From Saccoglossus kowalevskii (Eukaryota; Hemichordata; Enteropneusta; Harrimaniidae), in contig NW_003155738.1 of the NCBI RefSeq assembly GCF_000003605.2, positions 414,581-478,580 on the forward strand: a stretch of DNA of 64,000 nucleotides, written 5' to 3'. The notes beneath the pieces were generated by a model, which saw only the letters and a program-made list of their open reading frames with translations, was not told the origin of the DNA and made no database searches. Made by a program: the position numbers and the translations under genes. The first letter of the stretch is position 1, and each line of letters opens with the position of its first letter. Shown here one piece after another: positions 1-11,199 of this stretch.

Positions 1-2420
1 ACTATATATAGCACGTAATCAGGACATTTTGTAACACTCTGATAATTGATATTAAAACTGTATGTTTTTGGATGTGTTAATAGTAATAAATGTTAGCCAG
101 GGCCTAATGTGTGGATCGCACCTGTGAATCACAGGATGATATTGTTCTTTTGTTTTCCACCGAGTCTTGTATATGCATAACCAATGTATTTTAATGGAAA
201 TATTTATTTCTATAGTTGCTCTTACTGTTTTGATCAAGCTAAAATTATTGTTATATATTATATTTAATAGAGCAATTTACTTAATAGTTCACTTGAATAC
301 AGCATTGTTTTGTCTTTCATAACTGTAAGTTACACTTTCTGAAGTGAAATTATATGGTAGAGTTACAAGTACAGTGGTTGTCGATGTACAACTTTTTTTT
401 TCATGTTGTCCATGTAAATAATGAACAATCAACCCAGAATGGCTCAGTAATTTGTCTGCTAAAATGAAGTTATTTAAACAAATTGTTCTTTAGCTGTTAA
501 TGTTGCGTTCTTCAGTTGCACGTATGTGTGCAATTCATCGAATAAGGGGCAATATATAGTCATCTGGCTCACATGATTGGTTCAAAAGTTTCATACTGTT
601 GATTCAAAGCTTTTTCTATTCTACATGCATGCACTTGCATACTTTTAAACACTAAACATACATACATGCATACATGAATATGAAGATTGCAAAAATAGTA
701 CATTCGTATTGATCAAAACTTGTTGCACAGTATTGTTGTAATATAGCCACAAATGTCACATATAATGTCACAAACATTCCTTAAAAATATAATTGTTTCG
801 AACCATTCAAGTTGATCATTTACTAGAAATAAGTAAATGAGATAATCGAAACTGCCAAATATATTTTGATTTGCCACCAGACTTTTCTAGTTTCTCTAAT
901 TATTACTCTGCCTTGAATTAACATCAAATACATGTTATCATTGTTGTCAGTGAACTGCACTACACTGTGTCAATGAACTATACATAACAGCAGTTTTAAT
1001 ATTACTATTCAGAATGTTACATTTCCCGAATAAATGCTAGACATAGTGGGTGTATTTTGTTAATACTATTCACTTGCATCGTTTGATTTGTATAACACAA
1101 GCTGTAGAAATTACTCACTCGAAATCTGAGTTGAAAGCCGACATTTTAAATTAGCCATAATTCATTTGTTCTCGTGTTTATCCTAAACATTTATATTGCT
1201 CGACTGTGTTCGTGATTTGGGTGCCCTTTCTATGGTCACATTTTTAAATCATAAGACATTGCAGTCATCAATCGTACTGGGCCACATGTGGGTACCACTT
1301 GTCGTAACATGAACAAATACATGATTTAGTTTTGACCAATACGTCCACATTAGCAGACGGTTCTACGTTATTATGACATGATACGTTTCTATTTAGAGTT
1401 GTGTTTTAATTGGAGTTTAAGCTCAGGTTTTAATAAAGGGGAGAGGTATGCTAAATATAAATTGAATTCGATTAAATATTAATATAAATTATGAAAATAG
1501 TGAGGGTCGTCACAATGTAGGTCCTATCGTCACAAGTCGCCGTAAAGTTAAATTTAAGTCGTCACAACGTTGGGGGGGGGGGGGCACACACACATACCTT
1601 AGTATGACATAATACCGTAAACATAGTTATCATTATAAAGTATATATCAATTTGAGCCTTGAATATTTAGTTTAACTTCTATCACTTCTATAAAATGTTC
1701 CTATTTCGGCTAACATAAATTATTGTGTTATTGCATGCCACAAGTGAAATTTTGTTATGGTAGTATCTCGCAGCTAAGAATCAAAATAAACTTGAATACA
1801 CTAATTGCTAATCTAATTGCTCCCCCAACAATTGTCTCATTCCTACCCTTCACATTCACTTCTGTCCCTACATTGTAATCATAAATGTAAAGCTACTAGC
1901 AAGATTGTTAGTGATTTCTGATGCAGCCTTAATAATTGTCAAGAGGTCACTGCACCAGTTTGCATAAACTGGACAGAAAATTGCGATGAGACTAGTGTGA
2001 ACAAATTAATGCCAAATAATGCAGATATTCCAACTTGTTTGGGTTCTTGAAACCAATCCAGAAATTACAATCATAGTATCTCGTAGTTGTAGAACGTAGT
2101 AGTAGTGTGGTTTGAATACATGAATCAGACAATATAATACTTTTCACGGTCAAACTAACCGATTTTATTGGGGTAATAATACATACGAGGGCATGAAGTG
2201 ACTAGTGGCCTATCTCTGTTGTAAATACGCTATTTAAAATTAATTACGATCCGCAAAGACTACATGCGTTTGGACCAAGACCGAAATATGCGAAACAAAC
2301 ATACGGAACAACTATGCGCCTATTCTAATGTGTTTGTGGGACCTGTCACTAACCAGTCTCTTGACGCAAAGTCCGACGTTCCAATATGTGGTCACACAGA
2401 GTGTTACTCCTCACTGTAGT
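1..2420. other. AT-rich intergenic DNA
   Basis: I see no gene. The six-frame reading is closed by frequent stops, and no splice-bounded open exon with recognisable protein similarity appears. The only local oddity is a run of about 14 G followed by CACACACA near 1571-1596, a simple repeat. Confidence 0.6.
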
Positions 2421-2490
2421 TTTCCGTCATCGGCAGTCCCGGTACATGTAGTCGTCTGACACCAAGGCAGATGTTTTAAACTGTGGAGAG

Positions 2491-2847
2491 TCAATCTTCA
2501 ATGTAGTCTTCGTCTTTACCGGCGAACAACCAACATCCAATAGCACACACTTCGTCACGTTCATCCCTGAAACCCCGTGCTGCATGGAAGGAACCCCAGT
2601 AGTAAACGACAGCCACGAGGCTTGATTTAGACCCCCTTTCATAGACTCGTCCATCAGGCCAGACTATTTCACCGTCTTTGATTGGTGGATCACCGAGCAT
2701 TCTCCTAGACCCCACTGCACAGCTGTATCTCAAACAAAGGACATAGTTATGCCAAACAATAACATGGCAGAATTGTTCACGCATACAAGGTGACGTCCTA
2801 CCAGTGCAGCTGTCAAGGTGAATTCGTCGCTTCCGAACAGTTAACAT
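2491..2847 (-). CDS. Unrecognised 118-residue ORF with many cysteines
   Basis: An open frame of 118 residues on the minus strand, in a stretch visibly richer in G and C than its flanks. The predicted peptide is hydrophilic and has at least seven cysteines, including C-x6-C-x5-C near its start, plus acidic ends (KDEDYIED). No signal peptide is visible, and I do not recognise a family. A second minus-strand frame (2427-2654) is open over the same bases, so a frameshift within an old exon is possible. It could be an exon of a larger gene, a decayed transposon ORF, or chance. No clear splice sites bound it. Confidence 0.25.
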   Translation of the reverse strand: MLTVRKRRIHLDSCTGRTSPCMREQFCHVIVWHNYVLCLRYSCAVGSRRMLGDPPIKDGEIVWPDGRVYERGSKSSLVAVVYYWGSFHAARGFRDERDEVCAIGCWLFAGKDEDYIED

Positions 2848-3196
2848 GCACAGACTTTCACCAAGCTGTGTTAAATAAAAATCGAGATCGAAAGTGTTGC
2901 ACTATCACTATGGTAACCAGATCCTGTTGAAGCACTGCAGAAATATCACCCGTCCAACGTGCTACCCGACACACGATGTAGACACACAGGGTTTGGTACA
3001 CCGGCTATTATTAGTCCCAGTGAGTGTGAATATATGTATTTAACACTAAGCTAAATTGAATTGCGCATAGTCTCCCATTGAAAGCTAATTACGTGTGTAT
3101 TTAGACTATCTAGGATTTATTCAAACTCGTACCACACAACTAAACTGTACAAAAAAATGCACACTTTGACAATAATTAACAATCCAATCATAGAAT

Positions 3197-3877
3197 TGTC
3201 ATGAATTTGTTTTTGCGTATCTGTTGACCGACTTAATTAGCTGATTATTAGCGAATTGCTGTGTTATGTCTGTCATCGTTTAGGCCTATTTGAAGTTTTG
3301 GACGGAACTTGGCTCAGTGATTTGGAACTAATTACCAGATAACCGCCGCTATTCAGACTACTCATTCTGACAGTTGGTATTCATAGTTATTAATGTAGTG
3401 AACGATTAATCAAAAGATATGACGTATTCAGTGCTTAGTGTGATTGGCTTTATGATTGAAGGTTACGCCTTAGAGTCTTTTTACTGTTTTGTAATTGGTT
3501 AGAGTTTTGAAAATGAATAAAGAGAGTTTGAGTTGGTCTTGGGGAGCACAGCACGATAGACGAGTCAAGGGCAGTCCTGGAGAGACGAGAGTCCAGTCCA
3601 GGGGCGAGCCTTGAGGCAGTCCAGTCTTGGGCGAGTCTTGGTTCAGCCTTGCGATAGTCTTGGGGATTTTTCCCCAGGGCTCTGTGTCTTATAGAGTGCT
3701 CGATTGACCGACTAAGGCGAGAGCTGAAACGTATTTCGTTGTGTGTGCCTTATTTGACTGTAAAGTATAAGTGGCTTTCCCGATCCCATACCTCAAGGGG
3801 ACGAGATATAGAGACGAGACGAGATTCTCCCCTGACAAGTGAGGAGAAACCCCCAGGGAGAAGAATTTCCCCCTGAT
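3197..3877 (+). mobile_element. Solo LTR, 681 bp
   Basis: The sequence begins TGTCATGA and ends CCCCCTGAT. It is flanked by the direct repeat AGAAT (3192-3196 and 3878-3882), which fits a 5 bp target-site duplication. A diverged inverted copy of the whole unit is at 40523-41195. Inside are a CCAAT-like box (gtaattggtt), an AATAAA signal near 3519 and a string of CAGTCC/GAGTC-rich short repeats. No internal coding region adjoins it, so it is a solo LTR left by recombination. The 3' end lacks the usual CA, so the exact edge could shift by a base or two. Confidence 0.6.
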
Positions 3878-3882
3878 AGAAT

Positions 3883-5770
3883 CTTAGAACTGCGTATTGA
3901 CTGACCTAATTCTATCTTGTAGATATACTTAGATTCAACTGGCCGTTATCTCACATTGTAGTCTAACACATTATACTTGCATGCGAAAGTAGTATACGCT
4001 AATTTTCTTCATTTTATCATCAAATAAAAATTAGTTATATATTTTACTTACTGGTATTTGTCAAAGCTTTTTTTTATTGTGGGGGCGAAGATTTTATGTG
4101 AATGTCAACAAATCGAGCGCCGAAGGCCCGTGGGGTCGCGCGACAATTCTTCAGGGGTCCGGCATGCTCCCCCGTAAAAATGTTGAAATCTAGACCCTCT
4201 GAAACGCTGTTTCCTGCATTTTTGGAAGCAAATTTTGATGGTAAACTATAGGTATATTTCTCTTACAAATATAGATGAGCGTTTCACCTTATTTTATCGA
4301 CCTATTTTTCGTGGGCGCCACGGTGCCGCCGCCATTGTATAATTTCTTTATGTTTCAGTTCACAATCACGTTTATATTTTTAATTGATTCTACAATATTT
4401 TTGTTTACGAGAAGTTCATTCATGAGTGGTACCCAAAGTGGAATGTGGTATAGTCATACTCATAATTTCTTACTAATTGCACGACACTTTGAATTGCTAT
4501 TTTATTCATTTGTTTGGTAATTTGGTCAACTGAAAGTTATTTTTTATGGTTCCTACTCGTTTGTAAGATACACTTTCACCTATTTTACTTAAATTTGGTA
4601 GAAGGTCAAGACATACAAGTTTGACAATCCTCACCATTTGGGTTTTTCTCTTCAATGAAATGAAACCGCCAAACATTTTGGTTCAAACATGTTCTCAACT
4701 ATTCTCAAGAATTTCTCATCGACTTTATTCGAACCTGGTATGAAAAAAAAATACACATGGTACGTTACTGATTATTTTTTTATTTGATTCGAAATCACCA
4801 GCCACCATGTTGGGTTCATTTTCAAGTATCCTCACCGATTTTACTGTAACTATTGTTACCTATTGTGTTTCCAGTTCACAGACAGACCAAAATATATAGA
4901 GTTGTTTTGCAGTTATGTTGTGTTATTTTTCGAACACCTCATTTACTTTTCTAGATATAAAAGAAGTCTGTTTTATTGTCAATGATCTTTTTTTAACTGG
5001 AAATTCATTAATTGTTTTCATCGTTCATTCGTTTGTAGGCGAGTCACTCGCTGGTTTGATTATGTATTTACAACTCCTTTGTAACTCTGTTTTGAGCTTC
5101 GCTGTTTACAAAATCGAAATACAGCGCTATTCACAAATGTATTCACCTTTCAGACCGTTTGACACTATAGGTAGCAGTAATAGTTCAAGTGAAACTCAAC
5201 TCCATTTGATCTATTATACTTTTTTATCTCATTCTAACACCAGGCCTTTTTTCTAGTCTTTTACACATATACACAGCATTTTTTTAAAATTAAACATTTA
5301 TAGGAATGTTTTATAAATCAGTGGATTTAATATATGCATGTATATTTCACGAAACTGTTTTTCATGTCGACATCTTTTGGCGATGCGTTTAACTAGCTGT
5401 CATCGAGTTTGCCCGATATAATTGACACTTGATATGTAGACACTTTAGTGAACAGCTGTCAGATATGTAAATTTATTGACAATGTTATCTATTATAAATG
5501 TTTAAAAAAATACAAGCCAAATTGAATTGATACCTGATATGTCAGATTTGTTTCTGCAATATTGACACAACTCCCAAGGGTTGTTTGCTTTGTATATTCA
5601 CATCGACACATTGGTTAATTTATTCTCTGTGTCCAATTGGTAAATCAGCGAATTTTGTTACTTTGATACGAATTAAAAAAAAAATATAATTTTTAAAAAA
5701 TTATATTTATATGTCGATTTTAAACTTTCTTTTCGTGTGGTACATGAGTAAAACACCATTCTGCCCTTTT
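3883..5770. other. Intergenic, T-rich; includes a dispersed repeat piece
   Basis: No gene is recognised. Bases 4080-4250 match 11740-11900 and share the core TCTAGACCCTCTGAAACGCT, so this is a dispersed repeat. The T-rich frames at 4275-4520 and 4915-5256 translate to Phe/Leu/Ile-rich peptides typical of T-rich noncoding DNA. Confidence 0.5.
4080..4250 (+). repeat. Dispersed repeat, copy 1
   Basis: It contains a CG-rich head (gcgccgaaggcccg), a short purine/pyrimidine middle, and the 20-base core TCTAGACCCTCTGAAACGCT, followed by a 'tttcc-gcattttgg' tail. The same order recurs at 11740-11900. The family is not identified; it resembles the tail of an interspersed repeat. Confidence 0.45.
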
Positions 5771-5778
5771 AAAATCCC

Positions 5779-5784
5779 TTTATT
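5779..5784 (-). promoter_or_regulatory. Poly(A) signal of the minus-strand LamG-vWD copy
   Basis: AATAAA on the minus strand, about 150 bases beyond the last in-frame stop. The plus-strand paralogue has its AATAAA at a matching distance. Confidence 0.55.
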
Positions 5785-5934
5785 GAACCGACAACGAGAG
5801 TAAATTTCATATTATACACCCAACAACCAAACCCACGAATTTAACTTAATCTGCGTTTCGATGACACTAAGCTTGGTTTATAATATTCATATACTACGAC
5901 CAGTTACTATCTGTCATCATCAGTGATGTGTAGA

Positions 5935-6287
5935 TTAACATCTGCAAAATATGAAACACATTTTAATTCATCACTCGTCCGATCGCTCATTATGATACTC
6001 TTATAATAAACACTTTTTGGGATTCATACTTACTGTTTGCCAGGAACTTTCCAGCTCTCTCCAAACTCAATAGCATCTTTTACAATGACACCATCGGGTC
6101 TCTGGAAGTCATTTTTGGCATCACCATCAGCATTACCAAGTAAACCACACATCTTTCCGCGATAATAATCACCAGTGAATTCGATATTGAAATCGTGTTT
6201 CCTCCCAGTCCAGAATATCTTGAAAGTTGTGTCCTTGAGCTTGAAAGTCAGTAATGCCATGTCGCTTTTGTGTACGATGTTTATATT
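5935..6287 (-). pseudogene. vWD C-terminal half, stranded behind an in-frame TAA
   Basis: This is the continuation of the LamG frame after TAA at 6290-6288. It stays in the same frame and open to a gtaagt donor just below 6034, then a short last exon (5941-5935) giving a final Cys and stop. It encodes the second half of a von Willebrand type D domain, with the hallmark CGLLGNADGDAKNDF segment. Compared with the intact paralogue (52353-52744), the vWD N-terminal exon, its introns and the first residues of this exon are missing. The junction falls between GCAGCC of the LamG exon and AATATAAAC of this exon. The frame, the donor and the terminal exon are all preserved, so the loss may be recent, or the stop may be read through or reflect one changed base. 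I treat it as a pseudogene part unless transcripts show otherwise. Confidence 0.7.
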
Positions 6288-7609
6288 TTATATGGCTGCC
6301 TTAATTTCAGCTTCAGTCAATGTTCTATTGTAAATTTGTATACACGTTATGGAACCATTAAACCATTCTTGAGGAAGAAGTGCAGCGCCGGCTTGTGCAT
6401 CATATTGAGTTGCTATTTCTCCTTCAAAGGGTGCCGATTCCAAATTCCCATTGAGATACAAGTGTCCCATGCCATTCTCATAATCGTAGACAACAGCCAG
6501 ATGATACCATGTATTCAAAGCAGGTATTTCTTTTTCTAATGGTGTCACCGGTGGAATTCCATCTCGTTTGGTAAATTTAACGCTTGCAGACAACCCCGAT
6601 GGTGCCCCGCCAGTTATCACTTGCGATATTTGAACACCCTTATCATTTAAAGTTGGATCGAAGTAAAAAATAGGAACTGGATTACCATATGGACAAACCC
6701 ACGCCATGGTGGTGGTTGACCTTCGAGTGTCGAAATCATTACCATTGTTTGGAAAAACCAGATACGAGCTGGGGTTACCACGGAATTCATAAACGGTGCA
6801 ACTTCGGTAAGTTTTGTATGTCAACGTTACATTGTTCCAAGGGTCAGTTGCATGATTTTGATTATCAGAGATGTCGTCAAGAAAATGTTTGTTATTCAGC
6901 GGCCAAAATGCTACAAGATCAGGCACTATTGAGAAACAAAATATTCGTTAACGTATATATAAACACTTCACATTTTAAAATACATATATGTAGGTTCTGT
7001 ATTATAAGTCGTAGAATAAACATTGTAATTAACTGGGAGGTCTATCACTGACTTATATCTAGCGATTGCATAAAACCTTGTAATTAATCATAACCTTAAA
7101 AGATTTTAAATATCAAGAATGTTTTCCTTTCCAATGAGGTTTTACGACAGTACCGCATAGCCTTGACATTGTGACTTGACATTTGTTACACTTGATTCGG
7201 AATTTATGACTGATACGACAAACCCACATTTGTAAGCGAACAAAGTGTTCTTGTATATATACTCACGTGGATCATTTCGCTTTGAAAAAGTTGCCTGAAA
7301 AGTAATAGGTTTTTAATAAAACATACCAGGAGAAATAAACAAGAGAACAAAGATGAATAATAAGGTACTTGTTAGAACAGTGTAGTACGATTGAAATAAT
7401 GCATGTATTGTCCCATATTACAATTTCAGGTATTACAATTTCCATTTTGTATTTCACGTCCTAACAAATCCAATGACATGAAAGGAACAATCTAATACTA
7501 TGATCAAGTGAGGGAAAACACGTTATTTACAAAACATATAATGTTTACTCACATCACCATGGCCTTCCACTGCAACGAATGTCGCAACTATCAGTATGAA
7601 ACGGAGCAT
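6288..7609 (-). CDS. Secreted LamG-domain protein, truncated paralogue (3 coding exons)
   Basis: Exon 1 (7609-7553) encodes a signal peptide (MLRFILIVATFVAVEG) and ends at a gtgagt donor. Exon 2 (7294-7267) is a 28-base microexon after a ttttcag acceptor, also with gtgagt. Exon 3 (6925-6288) encodes the LamG/concanavalin A-like domain and stops at TAA. The spliced length is 723 bases, or 240 residues, and phases agree at both junctions. The domain contains the family-specific FRGNPSSYL, a central YHLAVVY strand and the terminal RTLTEAEIKAA. The start is the second Met of the plus-strand paralogue, because the first codon here reads ACG. It is most likely a secreted carbohydrate- or protein-binding domain; the ligand is unknown. 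The vWD part follows in frame behind the stop. Confidence 0.75.
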
Positions 7610-7686
7610 CTTCGTATTTGGAGAACTTCAACACGAGCTTCATCAAAAGTTACAGGTAACATATACAATTGCGACTCTGACTCTTG

Positions 7687-7693
7687 TATATAT
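7687..7693 (-). promoter_or_regulatory. TATA box of the minus-strand LamG copy
   Basis: On the minus strand, CACAACATATATA lies about 80 bases upstream of the ATG. The identical CACAACATATATA precedes the plus-strand paralogue at 49642-49654, so the core promoter was duplicated along with the gene. Confidence 0.55.
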
Positions 7694-7724
7694 GTTGTGG
7701 GTCTCTATTGTCATAAGTTTGATT

Positions 7725-8190
7725 GATGCGAGTGTATGTGTCTCACCTGTTTTGGAGATTATGCGTGGGTGTTTGTTGACGTGCGTGTGTCACAGGTCGA
7801 AAACCTGAAACTACTCTAATTTGTGCAATGGGTTGTGAAAAAAAACACGATGTAATTCTCCAATAACAACACAAAATCTGGCAAAGAGTTTAGTTGAAAT
7901 CTGTAGTTTTTGTTGAATATTTTTGTTATTTATTTTACGTATTTTGTTAAATTTAGACAACGTTAACAAAATATCTTGCCATTTCAGCAATTGATTGATG
8001 CGGATGTATGTGTCTCACCTGTTTTAGAGATTATGCGTGGGCGTTTATTGACGAGGATGTGTCGAAGACATGGAACATTCTATCTTTGCGGATCACGCTG
8101 TGGGTTATGGGAAAATTACACGATGGCATTCTCCGGTCACAACTCAAAATCTGACACACTAGCTCGACAAAGAATATTGTTGATACCTGT
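7725..8190 (-). repeat. Two ~180 bp upstream repeats of the LamG gene
   Basis: Units at about 7725-7900 and 7985-8190 share 'gtatgtgtctcacctgtttt', a 'gagattatgcgtggg' stretch, and a later 'gggttatgggaaaa/gggttgtgaaaa' stretch. Two matching units lie in mirrored order upstream of the plus-strand gene (49190-49350 and 49470-49622). They start immediately upstream of the TATA box, so they may be promoter-proximal elements. They could equally be a transposon duplicated with the locus. Confidence 0.5.
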
Positions 8191-8249
8191 CGTTTTGGCT
8201 ACATTTATTGCTATTTTTCAATTTGTATTTCACATATTGTTTGTGTAGT

Positions 8250-11190
8250 TAACATTGACATAATATCTCGCAATTATACAATTATTTCTATCCAGTATCA
8301 GAAATTGCGAGATGATAAAAAAACAAAAAGAGAACTAAAGCTATTAGACAGTGTTTTTCTGATGTCCACTAACCACCTAACATACAACCATTTCAGTCTG
8401 ACTCATGAAAGCATCCTTATGATGCTTTAAATGCTATTATTTCACTAACTGTAGGCAATGATTGAGCATTTCAAATATAATAACCGTCCAAGTCCAACAA
8501 TGGAATGGTCACACGAACGCAATATTAACTGAAGTTATTGAGAACACTTAAATAATAAAACACAATTCACCAGAGTATGAGTTTCTTCACTAGCACCATT
8601 TAAAATATGGAAAAAATTTCAACATTGAGCTATATGGTAATAATAAACGGTAATCAAATTGGAATATACATACGCACATACACGACTCCCAAAGTTTAGT
8701 CAAAATCTCAAGCAGTTTAGCATATCACATAAAATAAAATAATTCATGTCATCATGTTGAAAAACATAGTGTGAAAACAGGATTGATAATGCCACTACAA
8801 TGAAAACATATGGGGCCCCAGGAGTTGAGTCCTATTACCATGTGTTGTGATCAAGTGAACATTTCTCGTTCGATTGATTGGAACAAATAATTGAACAGCG
8901 AGATACCTACTACCTCCAGAGCGCCTTTTCTTACAGTGGCGAGGGACATGTACCGAGTTGTGAGTTGTTCGCATGTGCAAGTATGTGATGCGAAACCGAA
9001 ACTGTGGTTAACATCATGCCCATAAGCACAGGAGCATTAATAATTAAAATACACCAAAACAAAACAAAACAAAACAAAACAAAACAAAACAAAATAAAAT
9101 AACGGATGTTTTTTTTTCAAACCTTATATGCATAATGATGTCAATATATATTGTAAATTTTAGAGCTTGATCGCTGCCACTGTATCAACCCAAATCACCC
9201 ACGGATGATGTGAATGACACGTGAGTATCCAAGGAAGGAACTGAAAATAATTGCATAGCAAAATCAATATAAGTTTCTCATTTTGGTAGAGGTGTTGATA
9301 AAATAACGTTTACATGAAGGACACTATTCACATAGGTACATGTAATATTGGAAAAAATTGACAATATTGAGAAGTGGGCAAAGCAGGCTTGGGATATTTA
9401 GGAAGTAAACAACTTCGGAAAAAATATTCCAATTCTAGTCGATGATGGACTGGCAAATATTTCTCAACTATAACAGGGCTGTAAATCGTGGAATGTTGTC
9501 TGGGTCCAGACTATTTGTAAAGTTAATAAAAATAAAAAAAATCAAAGATTCAAAAGTTGCTACTTCATCCAAACACGATGAACTGAATTCTGGATGTGCA
9601 GCTCATTGTCAGTTCTTTCGAAAAAAAACACATGAAATTCATGATTCATCTTCATTTTAGACAAGTTTTCCACCATAACCAAATACCCAAACATTTGTGG
9701 ATAGTTTGGTTTGTGATCCCTATTGTAGGACTTCTGAATATCACTTTCTCTAACAATCTTATATACAGCACTATAACTAAAATCAAATCAAATTTCCTGC
9801 CATAGTAAGCTATATTCCAAGGTTGTTGCAAGATTGAGTGATTGTCTGGCTTAAAATAATTTATAGTCTGTGTAGTGTGAGCCCCTTTTTCTTGAGGTAT
9901 TTCATAAATTTCATGAGCATGATCTTATCATCTCATATATTTTATGCTACCCACGCAACCAGTATTTGTTGTATGAGGTCTAACTCTAGAACATTTGATA
10001 CCCCACCCCTGTTTAAGTGATGTTCAAGACTACACCACTAACTGTTATTCTACTGTTCAGTCACCATTTGTGATTTGTCATTTTGAGACTTTAAATGAAT
10101 TCTCATCCTTGAAAACACGATTGAGGCTCTCTATCTCTCCTGATCAAGCTTGGTTGCTATGTTTTGTTTTAAAAACTACCACAATATTTAGATAACCGAG
10201 CAGAATAATGTGTTCCCCTGAAAAAAACAGTTCTTGTGTCACAGCGGAATGTCTTGGGTTGTCTCTTGATTAATGACCTTGCCGTATTTGGTTAATTTCA
10301 TTTTTAAATCACTCACCATAATATTAATGGGTATAACAGCTTTTTATTAATTCTGATTTTAATTTATTTGATACAGAAAAATATGCACACAAGAAATCGC
10401 AGAAAACACTTCAAAGAAGCAACGGAACTTCTGAGTGAATTGACAGAGAGATACAAAATTGTTTTACAATACAGTAGTAATATTTCACTTTTTTTGAAAC
10501 TTCATTTAAAAAAAATGTTTCTTTAGTGATAAAAAGTTGAGCCAATCTAAAATTAGTCGCCGTTTCGTGTCACAATGCTATTGATAAATAAAGCCTGTCT
10601 GAATGCTGTACTGATATTCTCCACAAATTTTGATTTGAAACAAAATCATTCATCCCAAATTTGTTTTGAATATTTAACAAGATAATATTTACATTGAAAA
10701 ACAAGATTTCTGTTAACGGTCATGTTTTCTTGGTAATCTGACACATTTAATAAAATTAGTTACTGTGCAGCCTGCACAAAGCAGTTCACTATACAAATAG
10801 TGAAAATGAAATTAGAAGTACATCAGGATATTGCAGACAAAACAGCGGCTACAGGTAAAACACAGTTGCGAGCAAACGTTCAAGCAAATGTACCCCTAGA
10901 AACAGCACATATTGTATTGTTATTGTTGTTTCATAGTATTTTTGCTACGGACATACAAGAAACTGCTAAATTAAACGTTACACAAATCTGAAAATACACC
11001 TACTCAGCCAAATAACCATAAAGCAGTATTGTATTTTACAAACAATCACAGGACTGCCGTATATTTGACGGCCCTGACTATCCGAATATGGAACAGAAAA
11101 CAAATACCTTTCATAATTTCGACGTAGTTTATAGCTCGCAAATAAGAAAACAACAATAGCGGTCAGGCGTTAAACAATTATACATCGCTG
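8250..11190. other. AT-rich intergenic DNA
   Basis: No gene is supported. There is a short (AAAAC)n microsatellite near 9055-9100. Several small open frames (for example 9442-9660 and 10800-10991) lack splice context and protein similarity. Confidence 0.55.
9055..9102. repeat. (AAAAC)n microsatellite
   Basis: About nine perfect CAAAA/AAAAC pentamer units in tandem, ending in AAAATAAAATAA. Confidence 0.9.
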
Positions 11191-11199
11191 ATTCAAGTG

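Noticed and set aside
4275-5256. Two plus-strand frames rich in Phe, Leu and Ser
   Set aside because: T-rich DNA commonly yields such frames. They have no similarity or splice context, and a dispersed repeat lies alongside.
10800-10991. 63-residue plus-strand frame (MKMKLEVHQDIADK)
   Set aside because: Short and isolated, with no recognisable family, promoter or splice sites.
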